DNA of 64,000 bases from Archangium lipolyticum. Lineage in GTDB: Bacteria; Myxococcota; Myxococcia; Myxococcales; Myxococcaceae. The position numbers and the translations under genes were made by a program. The notes under the pieces were generated by a model that saw only the letters and a program-made list of their open reading frames with translations, was not told where the DNA came from and made no database searches. This document shows, piece by piece, positions 41,444 through 49,488 of this stretch. The stretch covers positions 1-64,000 of the forward strand of contig NZ_JANKBZ010000020.1 in NCBI RefSeq assembly GCF_024623785.1, given 5' to 3'. The stretch's first letter is position 1, and each line of letters opens with the position of its first letter.

Positions 41444-42427
41444 TCAGCGTCGGGTGGAGGGCCAGTCCACCCGGTGGCGGGGCTCGTAACCCAGCTCCCG
41501 GCGGGCGGAAGTCCCGTCCAGCACGGCCGCGAGGTGGAAGCGGCCCCGGTTGATGCGGTAGGAGAACTGGGCTCCCCTCAGCCGGCGCCGGGCCTCGTAG
41601 ATGGGCGCGAGCAGGGGCCCCGGGACCGGCACGTCCAGCCGCCCCGACAGGCGGATGCAGGCGGACAGGGGCAGGGTGTCCGCGCCGGGGATGTTGAAGG
41701 TGCCCTGGGTGCCCCCGGCGTACACCGCCAGTCTCAGGGCCTCCGTGGCGTCCTCCAGGGTCAGCACGTTGAGCATGGGATCGAACCCCGCCGAGCGCAG
41801 GCACACCGGCGCGGAGAGGTAGTCGTGCAGCTGTGAGCCCTCGTCGGGGGCCAGCAGCTCGGCGCAGCGCAGCACGGCGATCTCCAGTCCGGCCGCCATG
41901 CCCATCTGCGCGCACGCCAGCAGGTCCGCCTCCACCCGGTCCCGCACCCACTGGGGGGCGTCGGGGGACAGCTCCAGCGGGTGGTCCTCGGTGATGACGG
42001 ACGGCAAGCCGCGCTCCACGCGGTACACCTCCGCATGGGAGCGGAACACCAGCCGCCGCAGGGTGGGGTGCCGGTCCGACAGGGACAGCAGCCACCGCAG
42101 GGACTCCACGTTCTGCACGTGCACCGGGGCCCCGAAGTCGTTGGCCCGGTGCAGGGCCAGGTGCACCACCACGTCCACCCCGAGATCGCGCGCCGCGCCG
42201 AAGAGCATGTCGTGCACCGGCCGCGCGTGGGTGATGTCCACCCGCTGGTACGTCAGCCGCGCGTCCTCCGGGAGGCGCACCTGCTCACGAGGCTCCCGGC
42301 CCACGGCCAGCACCGCGCCCAGGGAGCGGTCCTTCAGCAGCGTCCGGCACAGCTCCCCTCCCAGGGGAGTGCTCGCGCCCAGCACCAGCACGCCTCTGGG
42401 GGCCCGCCAGCCGGAGCGCGCGCTCAT
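41444..42427 (-). CDS. NAD-dependent epimerase/dehydratase-like SDR with degenerate active site
   Basis: 327 residues. The N-terminus VLVLGASTPLGGELCRTLL is an SDR nucleotide-binding loop, then VDVVVHLAL and the central Rossmann strands follow. The catalytic YxxxK is missing: the equivalent helix reads APQWVRDRVEAD, giving WxxxR. The C-terminal part (FNIPGADTLPLSACIRL) matches extended SDRs. The protein probably binds a nucleotide but may not catalyse the usual redox step; it may act as a regulator or chaperone-like partner. Its start overlaps the acyltransferase stop by four bases (ATGA), so the two are translationally coupled. Confidence 0.82.
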   Translation of the reverse strand: MSARSGWRAPRGVLVLGASTPLGGELCRTLLKDRSLGAVLAVGREPREQVRLPEDARLTYQRVDITHARPVHDMLFGAARDLGVDVVVHLALHRANDFGAPVHVQNVESLRWLLSLSDRHPTLRRLVFRSHAEVYRVERGLPSVITEDHPLELSPDAPQWVRDRVEADLLACAQMGMAAGLEIAVLRCAELLAPDEGSQLHDYLSAPVCLRSAGFDPMLNVLTLEDATEALRLAVYAGGTQGTFNIPGADTLPLSACIRLSGRLDVPVPGPLLAPIYEARRRLRGAQFSYRINRGRFHLAAVLDGTSARRELGYEPRHRVDWPSTRR

Positions 42428-43281
42428 CGGAATACTCCCTTTCTCAGCCGCAGGCCCTTGTCCACGAGTGCCTGGACGGCCCGCCGCACCCGCTCGGCGG
42501 CGCGTTGCACCACCTGGGGATCATCGGCGTCCTCGGGGCGCAGGCCCTCGTGGAGGTGCAGGGGCTCGCCATAGTGGAGGTGGTAGCGCACCGGCAGGGG
42601 CACGGGCGTCAGCGGCAGGGGCAGGTAGGGGACACCGAAGGCATGCACGGGCACGCGTGCGAGCTGCGGCATCTGCTCCTCCGCGCCCACGATGCCCACC
42701 GGTATCACGGGTGTCCGCTGGCGGATGGCCAGCTCGGCGTGGCCCACGCGGAACTCCTTCAGCTGGTAGCGCTCGCGGAAGGGCTTGGAGATGCCGGGCA
42801 CGCCCTCTGGGAAGATCATCAACAGCTCGCCGGCATCCAGCAGCACGCGGAGGTTGCCGGCCGTGCCGCCCACCACGCCGCCGCGCGCGTACAGGGTGCT
42901 CACGAAGGGCATGCCGGAGACGAAATGGTCGGCCACCATCCGCGGCAGCCGCCGGCGCCGCAGGACGATGTCCGTCCACACCATCATCCCATCGAAGGGC
43001 AGGGTGCCCGAGTGGTTGCCCGCGAGGAGGGCCGGACCCCGGGCCGGCACGTGCTCCACCCCGTACGAGCGGACGCGGAACCAGTGCCGGTATACCGGCT
43101 CCAGCGCGGCCAGGGCGAGCGCCGCGTGCAGGGGCTCGTATCCGAACACGTCATAGCCGTGCCCCGCGTCCCGGAAGGGGATGGAGCGCATGTGCTCCAG
43201 GGGCTCGGCCAACAACCTGGAGGCGAGCTGCCGTCTGGCCCGCCCCAGCAGGGATTGCAGCACCGCGGGCTGCGCGTTCAT
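42424..43281 (-). CDS. Lysophospholipid acyltransferase-like protein
   Basis: 285 residues from ATG 43281, with GGGGG five bases upstream. The acyltransferase core starts at about residue 65: LLAGNHSGTLPFDGMM contains a histidine and aspartate with six residues between them (HX6D rather than the common HX4D), followed by GGVVGGT and FPEGVPGISKP, the substrate-binding EG motif. The HSG.LP.D form is seen in membrane acyltransferases related to diacylglycerol or wax synthesis. It is probably a peripheral inner-membrane enzyme acylating a glycerolipid. It is coupled to the downstream SDR, with pssA 104 bases further on. Confidence 0.85.
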   Translation of the reverse strand: MNAQPAVLQSLLGRARRQLASRLLAEPLEHMRSIPFRDAGHGYDVFGYEPLHAALALAALEPVYRHWFRVRSYGVEHVPARGPALLAGNHSGTLPFDGMMVWTDIVLRRRRLPRMVADHFVSGMPFVSTLYARGGVVGGTAGNLRVLLDAGELLMIFPEGVPGISKPFRERYQLKEFRVGHAELAIRQRTPVIPVGIVGAEEQMPQLARVPVHAFGVPYLPLPLTPVPLPVRYHLHYGEPLHLHEGLRPEDADDPQVVQRAAERVRRAVQALVDKGLRLRKGVFR

Positions 43282-43386
43282 AAGGCCCCCAACATGGAGC
43301 GGGACGGTGGGCCCGGCCAGTGGGGGCCGCGGTACCGGTGCATTGCCTGCGGTCGTGGAGGCGGTGTCACGCAAGGATTGCGCGTG

Positions 43387-43650
43387 CTACGCCTGCCCGC
43401 CCGGCCGGTGGTAGCGGACCGACTCGCGGAAGTGGCGGAACTTCTCCACCATCTCCTCCATGGCCCGGCGCGAGACGTCCGTCACATCTTCCGCCAGCTT
43501 CTCCGCGTCGCGCACCACGGGCTCCAGCTCCTTCCACTTGTCCTTGGCATCCATGCCCGCCAGGTGGATGTCCACGCGGATCTCATCACGCAGCGTCTTC
43601 AGCCGCCCGAGGTTCTCCTTCATCCAGTCGCGCATCTGTCGCTCGTTCAT
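43387..43650 (-). CDS. Small helical hypothetical protein
   Basis: 87 residues from ATG 43650, chosen for GGAGGAAAG eight bases upstream; an in-frame start 42 bases earlier lacks a site. The sequence is almost entirely charged helix (MKENLGRLKTLRDEIRVDIHL, KDKWKELEPVVRDAEKLAED), likely an antiparallel coiled coil. No signal peptide. I do not recognise the family. It lies 105 bases before the acyltransferase on the same strand. Small soluble helical proteins of this type are common as stress or scaffold proteins. Confidence 0.7.
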   Translation of the reverse strand: MNERQMRDWMKENLGRLKTLRDEIRVDIHLAGMDAKDKWKELEPVVRDAEKLAEDVTDVSRRAMEEMVEKFRHFRESVRYHRPGGQA

Positions 43651-43808
43651 GACGTCTTTCCTCCGTTGGCTTCCCTCCCATGAGGAGAGCAATCGACGTG
43701 CCGTTCTCCGGCGGGCGGGGCGGCCGCGTTCCGACAGGAATCGGACACGCGGGAAAGGTGGGAGCTACAGGTGTGTACGAGTCCCGGACAATGGCCCCGG
43801 AGTGGCCG

Positions 43809-43837
43809 TTGCCCACCCCAGGGTGGGTGCCTAGCTT
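43809..43837 (+). promoter_or_regulatory. Candidate promoter of the ASH/VWA lipoprotein
   Basis: TTGCCC (43809-43814), 17 bases, TAGCTT (43832-43837). The implied start is near 43844, about 66 bases before ATG 43910. The spacer carries a palindrome (43812-43827), so a repressor bound there would block polymerase. Confidence 0.45.
43812..43827. repeat. Palindrome inside the promoter spacer
   Basis: CCCACCC (43812-43818) and GGGTGGG (43821-43827) are perfect arms with a two-base centre. It overlaps the -35 and most of the spacer of the candidate promoter. Possible operator. Confidence 0.4.
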
Positions 43838-43909
43838 CGCACCCTGATCCCGCGAGGTACTCGTGTGGGTCTTGGGCTGGGTGTGAGGGTGGGAAGGGGA
43901 ATGGGAGCC

Positions 43910-46864
43910 ATGAGCAGGCGCTGGGACCTGTGGGTCCTCGCAGTGCTGGTGGTGTTGACCGGGTGTGCTGATCGCGACCGCCCGGTCATCGCCGACGGCA
44001 GGTTGACGGCGACGCCAGGGGGAGTGGATTTCCAACGGGTGGCGGTCTTCGACGGGCGCGAAGCGGAGGTGGTGCTGCGCAATGTCGGCCGGGCCCGCAT
44101 CAACGTGGACGAGGCCTGGGTGGAGGGACCGGCCGGAGCCTGGCAGGTGGCCTTCACCCACGAGGGCCCGCACACGCTGGTGCCAGGAAGCGAGTGCACG
44201 CTGAAGGTGCGCTTCGCTCCGTCCGAGTCCGGGCCGCTGCCCGGGACGCTGGTGGTGCGCTCGGACGCGAAGCGGGAGCCGCTCATCCGCATTCCGCTGC
44301 AGGGCGCGGGCGTGGACGCGTGGGCGCGTGTGTCGCCGCGGCAGCTGGACTTCGGGCGCATCGAGGCCGAGTCCAGCAAGACGCTGAACGTCACCGTCAT
44401 CAACCCCACGGACATGGAGGTGGAGGTGACGCCGAAGGTGCTGGGGGCGGATCGCGACGAGTTCTCCGCGGCGACGGTGTCGCTGGGGCCGGGGGAGCAG
44501 CGCGAGGTGCCCATCACCTTCTCGCCGGGGCGGGTGGGGCGCAAGCAGGTGGCGCTGGCGGTGTCGCCGTGCCGGGGCTGCTCGGACGTGGCGGTGCAGG
44601 TGGCGGCCGAGTCGCTGGACAGGGCGGTGGTGGCCGAGCCGCCCGAGCTCGACTTCGGCTCCATCCCGGTGGACAAGGACAGCTTCCGGCTGGCGCGTCT
44701 GCACAACATCAGCACCGAGCCCATGACGGTGACGGCGCTCACCCTGGCGGGCACGGATGCCTCCTTCAGTCACGGGGCCCCGGGCCTTCCGCTGGTGCTG
44801 GCGCCCGGCGAGGTGCGCTCGTGGGAGATGCGCTACAGCCCGGGCCACATGGGGCCGGCCGAGAACAAGGCCTCCTTCCGCGTGGAGAGCAAGCGCAACC
44901 CCACCACGGACGTGCCACTGCGCGGCTTCGGCGGCGCGGCGGAGCTGTGCGTGTCGCCGCTCACCCATGACTTCGGACGCAAGCCGCTCGGCTCGAAGAC
45001 GGCGGTGGTCGTCAACGTGAAGAACTGTGGCGCCTCGAACGGAGGCCCGCTCACCCTCTACGGACTCGAGTTCCACTCCCTGGACGGGCACCCGGACACG
45101 GACGTGCAGTTCAACGTCACGCCGCAGCAACTGCCCCACCGGCTGCTGCCGGGCGAGGAAGTGAACCTCAAGGTCTTCTACGAGCCCATGCGGGCCGGGG
45201 CCGCGGCGGGCCGGCTGCTGATGACCACGGACGTGTACTCGGGCAACACCACGGAGATCGACTTCACGGGCACCGCGCAGGAGCACGCGCCGTGCACGCT
45301 GGACATCACCCCCGTGGCGCTGGACTTCGGCACGGTGGCGCCCGGGAAGGGCGCGGTGCTGGGCGTCAAGGTGGCCAACAATGGAGGGGATCTCTGCGCG
45401 GTGAAGAACATGCGCCTGCGCGACAACGGGGGCGGGGTGTTCACCATGCCCGGTGGCGAGCTGGACGGGCTCGTCATGTACCCGGGCGACTGGTTCAGCT
45501 TCATGGTGGCCTTCTCCGCGCCCGCGACGGGGGGCGACTTCTCGGGCGTGTTGCAGCTCGAGCCCGCCAACCCCACCCACCCGCTGGTGCTGGTGCCGTT
45601 GACGGCCCACTCGCAGAACGCGTGCCTGGTGCCCTCGCCGCGCTTCGTGGACTACGGCGTCGCGCGTCCGGACTGCCCGATGGTTCCGCGCGAGGTGAAC
45701 TACCTCAACGCCTGCCGGGCTCCGGTGACGGTGGCGGGCGTGAACATCGGGCCGGGCACCACGGATGGCGAGTTCGTGCTCAACGACACGCCGGGCACGC
45801 CCTTCACTCTCGCGCCGGGTGACGCCTTCACCGTGGAGGTGGGCTACCTGGCCCAGGTGAACGGGTTGAACCTGTCGCCGCTCTTCGTGGCGTCGTCGGA
45901 TCTGCCCGCGCCGCTGCTCGTCCCGCTCATCGGCGAGTCCTCCAAGAACGTGGAGAAGACGGACGCCTTCGTCCAGCAGGACGGCTCCAAGGTGGACGTC
46001 CTCTTCGTGGTGGACAACACCGCGTCCATGGTGGAGGAGCAGCCGCGCATCGTCTCGGCCATGCCCGCCTTCGCCGACGCGGCACTGGCCAAGGGCGTGG
46101 ACCTGCACGTGGCCGTCACCACCACCGGCATCGACTCCGCCACCAACGCCTGCCCTGGTGGGGCGCGCGGGGGCGAGGCGGGCCGCTTCTTCCCGGTGGA
46201 CAACAGCGGGCCGCGCATCCTCACCCACAACACGCCGGACCTGGCGGGGGTGCTGCGCAAGAACGTGGACGTGGGCCAGTGCGCCGCGGTGGAGCAGGGC
46301 TTCGAGGCCGTGCGCCGCGCCCTGTCGGAGCCGTTGGTGAACGGCGCGGATGACCCGCGCACGCCGGAGCCGAACGACGGCAACCGGGGCTTCCTGCGCG
46401 ACGAGGCGGCGTTGGTGGTCGTCTTCATGGGCGACGAGGACGACCACTCGCCCGACAGCGTGGACACCTACGTACGCTTCCTCCAGGGGCGCAAGGGCGC
46501 GAACCAGCCGCAGCGCATGACCATCTACGCCATCGCGCCCACGGCCTCGGGCTGCCCCACCTCGGGCGGCGCCGGCACGCGCTACGCGGAGGCCGCGGCC
46601 CGCACCGGCGGTGAGGTGCTCTCCGTGTGCACCCCCGACTACGCGCCCCTGCTGCGCGCCGTGGCCAACAAGGCCTTCTCCGCCCAGGACCGGTTTCCCC
46701 TGAGCGAGGCTCCGGACGCGGGCAGCCTGGTGGTGCGCGTGAATGGTTCGCAGGTGACCACGGGTTGGACATATGACGGCGCCACCAACAGCGTCGTCTT
46801 CTCCACGGCCCCCTCTCCGGGTGCGAAGGTGGAGATCCGTTACCGCCGCGCCTGCGGCGGTTGA
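43910..46864 (+). CDS. Giant lipoprotein with ASH/Ig-like repeats and a VWA-type domain
   Basis: 984 residues. ATG 43910 is preferred over ATG 43901 because it directly yields the lipoprotein signal MSRRWDLWVLAVLVVLTGC (cysteine 19). About six ASPM/SPD-2/Hydin-like Ig repeats follow to about residue 680, each opening with a variant of P..LDFG.......K...V.V.N.g (QLDFGRIEAESSKTLNVTV, ELDFGSIPVDKDSFRLARL, THDFGRKPLGSKTAVVVNV, ALDFGTVAPGKGAVLGV). A VWA-type domain starts at VDVLFVVDNTASMVEEQP (DNTAS in place of DxSxS), with ALVVVFMGDEDDHS, then a short final beta domain. It is exported and probably lipid-anchored; a role in surface adhesion or assembly is inferred. No enzyme domain is visible. 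Confidence 0.88.
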   Translation: MSRRWDLWVLAVLVVLTGCADRDRPVIADGRLTATPGGVDFQRVAVFDGREAEVVLRNVGRARINVDEAWVEGPAGAWQVAFTHEGPHTLVPGSECTLKVRFAPSESGPLPGTLVVRSDAKREPLIRIPLQGAGVDAWARVSPRQLDFGRIEAESSKTLNVTVINPTDMEVEVTPKVLGADRDEFSAATVSLGPGEQREVPITFSPGRVGRKQVALAVSPCRGCSDVAVQVAAESLDRAVVAEPPELDFGSIPVDKDSFRLARLHNISTEPMTVTALTLAGTDASFSHGAPGLPLVLAPGEVRSWEMRYSPGHMGPAENKASFRVESKRNPTTDVPLRGFGGAAELCVSPLTHDFGRKPLGSKTAVVVNVKNCGASNGGPLTLYGLEFHSLDGHPDTDVQFNVTPQQLPHRLLPGEEVNLKVFYEPMRAGAAAGRLLMTTDVYSGNTTEIDFTGTAQEHAPCTLDITPVALDFGTVAPGKGAVLGVKVANNGGDLCAVKNMRLRDNGGGVFTMPGGELDGLVMYPGDWFSFMVAFSAPATGGDFSGVLQLEPANPTHPLVLVPLTAHSQNACLVPSPRFVDYGVARPDCPMVPREVNYLNACRAPVTVAGVNIGPGTTDGEFVLNDTPGTPFTLAPGDAFTVEVGYLAQVNGLNLSPLFVASSDLPAPLLVPLIGESSKNVEKTDAFVQQDGSKVDVLFVVDNTASMVEEQPRIVSAMPAFADAALAKGVDLHVAVTTTGIDSATNACPGGARGGEAGRFFPVDNSGPRILTHNTPDLAGVLRKNVDVGQCAAVEQGFEAVRRALSEPLVNGADDPRTPEPNDGNRGFLRDEAALVVVFMGDEDDHSPDSVDTYVRFLQGRKGANQPQRMTIYAIAPTASGCPTSGGAGTRYAEAAARTGGEVLSVCTPDYAPLLRAVANKAFSAQDRFPLSEAPDAGSLVVRVNGSQVTTGWTYDGATNSVVFSTAPSPGAKVEIRYRRACGG

Positions 46865-46881
46865 GAGTGGGGGAGGGAAAC

Positions 46882-46914
46882 CTCGCCGGGGCCGATGAAT
46901 CGGCCTCCGGCGAG
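46882..46914 (+). terminator. Long hairpin terminator after the ASH/VWA gene
   Basis: CTCGCCGG-GGCCGAT (46882-46896) pairs with ATCGGCC-T-CCGGCGAG (46899-46914). This makes 15 pairs with one bulged T and a two-base loop, 18 bases after the stop. It is one of the longest hairpins noticed in the window; no U-tract follows. Confidence 0.65.
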
Positions 46915-46984
46915 ACATGTCGGCCCCGGGTGCTACAGCTCTGCACCGGTCTGTGCGGTTGACCGGAAAATTGGAGAGCAACCC

Positions 46985-47401
46985 ATGCTGAGTACCCTGA
47001 GGTCGTCCCCACAGCAGGAGGCGACGGTGAGCTCCCGACAGCACGACGACAACTCCCCCTCCGAGCGTCCGCTCACCGGCCGTACGTCCCCGCCTGCCCG
47101 CTCGCCTGGCGGCCTGCGCGTCATCGAAGGTGGAGGGCAGCGCCGGCAGGACGAGCCGCTGGTCTCCCGCGACGCGGTGGCCCGGGTCCTCATGGAGGCC
47201 GGAGTGGATCTGCTCCTGCGCCGCATCACCCCGGCCCGTGCCGCGGAGATCGAGCGCCGGGTGGACCGGGTGTTGGACCTGTTCGACCGGGTGGATGCCG
47301 CGCCGCTGCTGATGCCCGTGTTGCAGCGGCACCTGGACGAGCTGGAGGTGCTCATGCGCGAGACCCGCCAGGTCCGCGCGCCCGCCCGCCGAGGGGGGTA
47401 G
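46985..47401 (+). CDS. Hypothetical protein with disordered N-terminus
   Basis: 138 residues from ATG 46985 with GGAGAG seven bases upstream; a start at 46895 would run through the hairpin region. The first 60 residues are Ser/Pro/Arg-rich and probably disordered. The last 75 (DAVARVLMEAGVDLLLRRITPARAAEIERRVDRVLDLFDRV) are amphipathic helix that could form a helical bundle or coiled coil. No signal peptide. I do not recognise the family. It lies 80 bases before a Ser/Thr kinase gene that has its own promoter candidate. Confidence 0.65.
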   Translation: MLSTLRSSPQQEATVSSRQHDDNSPSERPLTGRTSPPARSPGGLRVIEGGGQRRQDEPLVSRDAVARVLMEAGVDLLLRRITPARAAEIERRVDRVLDLFDRVDAAPLLMPVLQRHLDELEVLMRETRQVRAPARRGG

Positions 47402-47424
47402 GAAGAGGACGTGCGACAGGAGGT

Positions 47425-47453
47425 TTGACCCTCCCCGCCGGGGCGCTTACGCT
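47425..47453 (+). promoter_or_regulatory. Candidate promoter of the first Ser/Thr kinase of the pair
   Basis: TTGACC (47425-47430), 17 bases, TACGCT (47448-47453). The implied start near 47460 leaves about 21 bases before GTG 47481. Confidence 0.45.
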
Positions 47454-47480
47454 CGGGGCCCTCAAGCGCCCGGGCGCACC

Positions 47481-49466
47481 GTGTCGATCGAAACCTACGG
47501 CAACTACCAGCTCATCAAGCGGCTCGCCATGGGCGGCATGGCGCAGATCTATCTCGCGCGCCAGCGGGGGCCCGAGGGCTTCGAGAAGCTGCTGGTCGTC
47601 AAGCGCATCCTCCCGCACCTGGCGGAGAACGAGGACTTCGTCCGGATGTTCCTGGACGAGGCGCGCATCGCCGCCCGGCTCAACCACCCCAACATCGTCC
47701 AGATCTTCAACCTGGGGGCGCAGGACGACAGCTTCTTCATCGCCATGGAGTACATCCATGGTGAGGATTTGCGGCGGGTGTGGAAGCGCGCCGAGCGCAG
47801 CGGGCAGCTCATCCCGGTGCCGCTGGTGTGCCGCGTCATCATCGAGGCCTGTGCCGGCCTGGACTACGCGCACAAGAAGACGGACGCCAACAACAAGCCG
47901 CTGGGCATCGTCCACCGGGACATCTCCCCGCAGAACATCCTGGTGACGTTCGAGGGGCGGGTGAAGGTGGTGGACTTCGGCATCGCCAAGGCGGCGGACC
48001 AGGCCACCGTCACGCGCTCGGGGGTGCTCAAGGGCAAGTACTCGTACATGTCGCCGGAGCAGGCGGCGGGGCAGAAGCTGGACCGCCGCAGCGACATCTT
48101 CGCCCTGGGCGTGGTGCTCTACGAGCTGCTCACCGGCACGCGCCTCTTCAAGCGCCCGAGCGACATGTCCACGCTTCAGGCGGTGGCCGAGTGCAAGATC
48201 CTGCCGCCCTCCCAGGTGAACTCGCGCGTCCCGGCGCACCTGGATCCCATCGTCATGAAGGCGCTGACGCGGGAGCCGGCGGACCGGTACTCGGAGGCGG
48301 TGCAGCTACAGCTCGCGTTGGAGGACTGGCTCGTCGCCCACCAGCTGCCGTCGTCCTCGGCGCATGTGGCGGCCTTCATGCAGGACCTCTACGCGGCGAG
48401 GCTGGCCGAGGAGGCCCGGCTGGGCGACGTGCTGGTGGAGGAGGCCGAGATCCTCTCGGGAGGCTACAAGGCGGTCGAGAAGTCCGGCGCCGAGACGATG
48501 GCGGCGCCACGCTCGCGGGAGGAGGCGAGCGCGCGCAACGGGGACGATCCCGCCCGGACCCAGCCCCTGGAGTCCTCGGACCAGTTCGGGACGGGGCGCC
48601 TACCGGCCCGGGCTTCCCGGAGCGAGTCGCGCGGCTCCTCGGAGCGCAAGGCGCTGGAGCCCCGGCGCACCGTGGACATCCGCCGGGCCCCGGCCCCCGA
48701 GCCCGGGGAGGAGCCGCCGCGCTCCACTCCCTCCGAGAAGCCAGCGGTGCGCTCGAGCCGGGCGAAGCAGCCGGCCGTGCCTCCACGCCGGAAGTCGAGA
48801 CGGCTCGCCGTGGTGGGAGTGGTGGCGGGGGTGGTGGTGGGTCTGGGCCTGGGCGCCTGGTGGGCCCTGAGCTCCGCGCCCGCCCCGGAGACCCGGCCCG
48901 CGACGGCGCAGCGCCCGGTGGAGCCAGCTCCGTCTCCGCGCGAGGCGCCGAAGCCGGCCGTGGCCGCGTCCGTGACGCTCACCCTGCGGACGAAGCCCGA
49001 GCAGGTGACCCTGACGGTGGATGGCAAGCCGCTCGAGAAGGGCCAGGGGGTGGTGTCGGCCACGCCTGGACAGGAGCTGAGCCTTCTGGCGGAGGCACCA
49101 CGTCACCGCCCGCTCTCCAAGACGGTGCGGGTGGGGGAGGGGCCCACGCAGGAGGTGGTGCTGGAGCTCGAGCCCCTGGCCGAGGCTCCCCGCGAGGAGC
49201 ACAAGCCGGAGCCCGTCCGGTCCACGGTGGCCGCGGTGGAGCGCCCGTCCTCGCAGGAGACGCGCCGGGGCTCGGTGCGCTTCGCGGTCACTCCGTGGGC
49301 CGAGGTGGCTTGCGGTGGGCGCAACCTGGGGACGACCCCGCTGCCGGATGTGCAACTGCCCGCCGGCGTGTACGAATGCAAGTTCTCGAACCCGGAGATG
49401 GGGACGCGCACCCAGCGGGTCGAGGTGAAGCCCAACACCCACACACGGGTGCTGGTGAAGTTCTAG
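47481..49466 (+). CDS. Ser/Thr protein kinase with C-terminal PEGA-like domain
   Basis: 661 residues from GTG 47481 (no strong ribosome site). The kinase domain (about 8-275) is complete: LAMGGMAQIYLARQ, VVKRIL, HRDISPQNIL, VVDFGIAKA, GKYSYMSPEQAAG, RSDIFALGVVLYELLTG. A disordered Pro/Ser/Arg-rich linker (about 340-435) leads to one membrane segment (LAVVGVVAGVVVGLGLGAWW, about 437-457). Outside lie two beta domains; the last (RRGSVRFAVTPWAEVACGGRNLGTTPLPDV, read in parts) is PEGA-like, a fold thought to bind envelope components. It is likely a transmembrane kinase sensing the cell surface. A second kinase of the same design begins 23 bases downstream. Confidence 0.93.
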   Translation: MSIETYGNYQLIKRLAMGGMAQIYLARQRGPEGFEKLLVVKRILPHLAENEDFVRMFLDEARIAARLNHPNIVQIFNLGAQDDSFFIAMEYIHGEDLRRVWKRAERSGQLIPVPLVCRVIIEACAGLDYAHKKTDANNKPLGIVHRDISPQNILVTFEGRVKVVDFGIAKAADQATVTRSGVLKGKYSYMSPEQAAGQKLDRRSDIFALGVVLYELLTGTRLFKRPSDMSTLQAVAECKILPPSQVNSRVPAHLDPIVMKALTREPADRYSEAVQLQLALEDWLVAHQLPSSSAHVAAFMQDLYAARLAEEARLGDVLVEEAEILSGGYKAVEKSGAETMAAPRSREEASARNGDDPARTQPLESSDQFGTGRLPARASRSESRGSSERKALEPRRTVDIRRAPAPEPGEEPPRSTPSEKPAVRSSRAKQPAVPPRRKSRRLAVVGVVAGVVVGLGLGAWWALSSAPAPETRPATAQRPVEPAPSPREAPKPAVAASVTLTLRTKPEQVTLTVDGKPLEKGQGVVSATPGQELSLLAEAPRHRPLSKTVRVGEGPTQEVVLELEPLAEAPREEHKPEPVRSTVAAVERPSSQETRRGSVRFAVTPWAEVACGGRNLGTTPLPDVQLPAGVYECKFSNPEMGTRTQRVEVKPNTHTRVLVKF

Positions 49467-49488
49467 CTCGTTCTCTGGGATATCCGTC

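Noticed and set aside
43586-47332. A minus-strand open frame of about 1250 codons opposite the ASH/VWA lipoprotein
   Set aside because: Translation is Arg/His/Gly-rich low-complexity sequence with no fold; the plus-strand gene has a lipoprotein signal and repeated domains.
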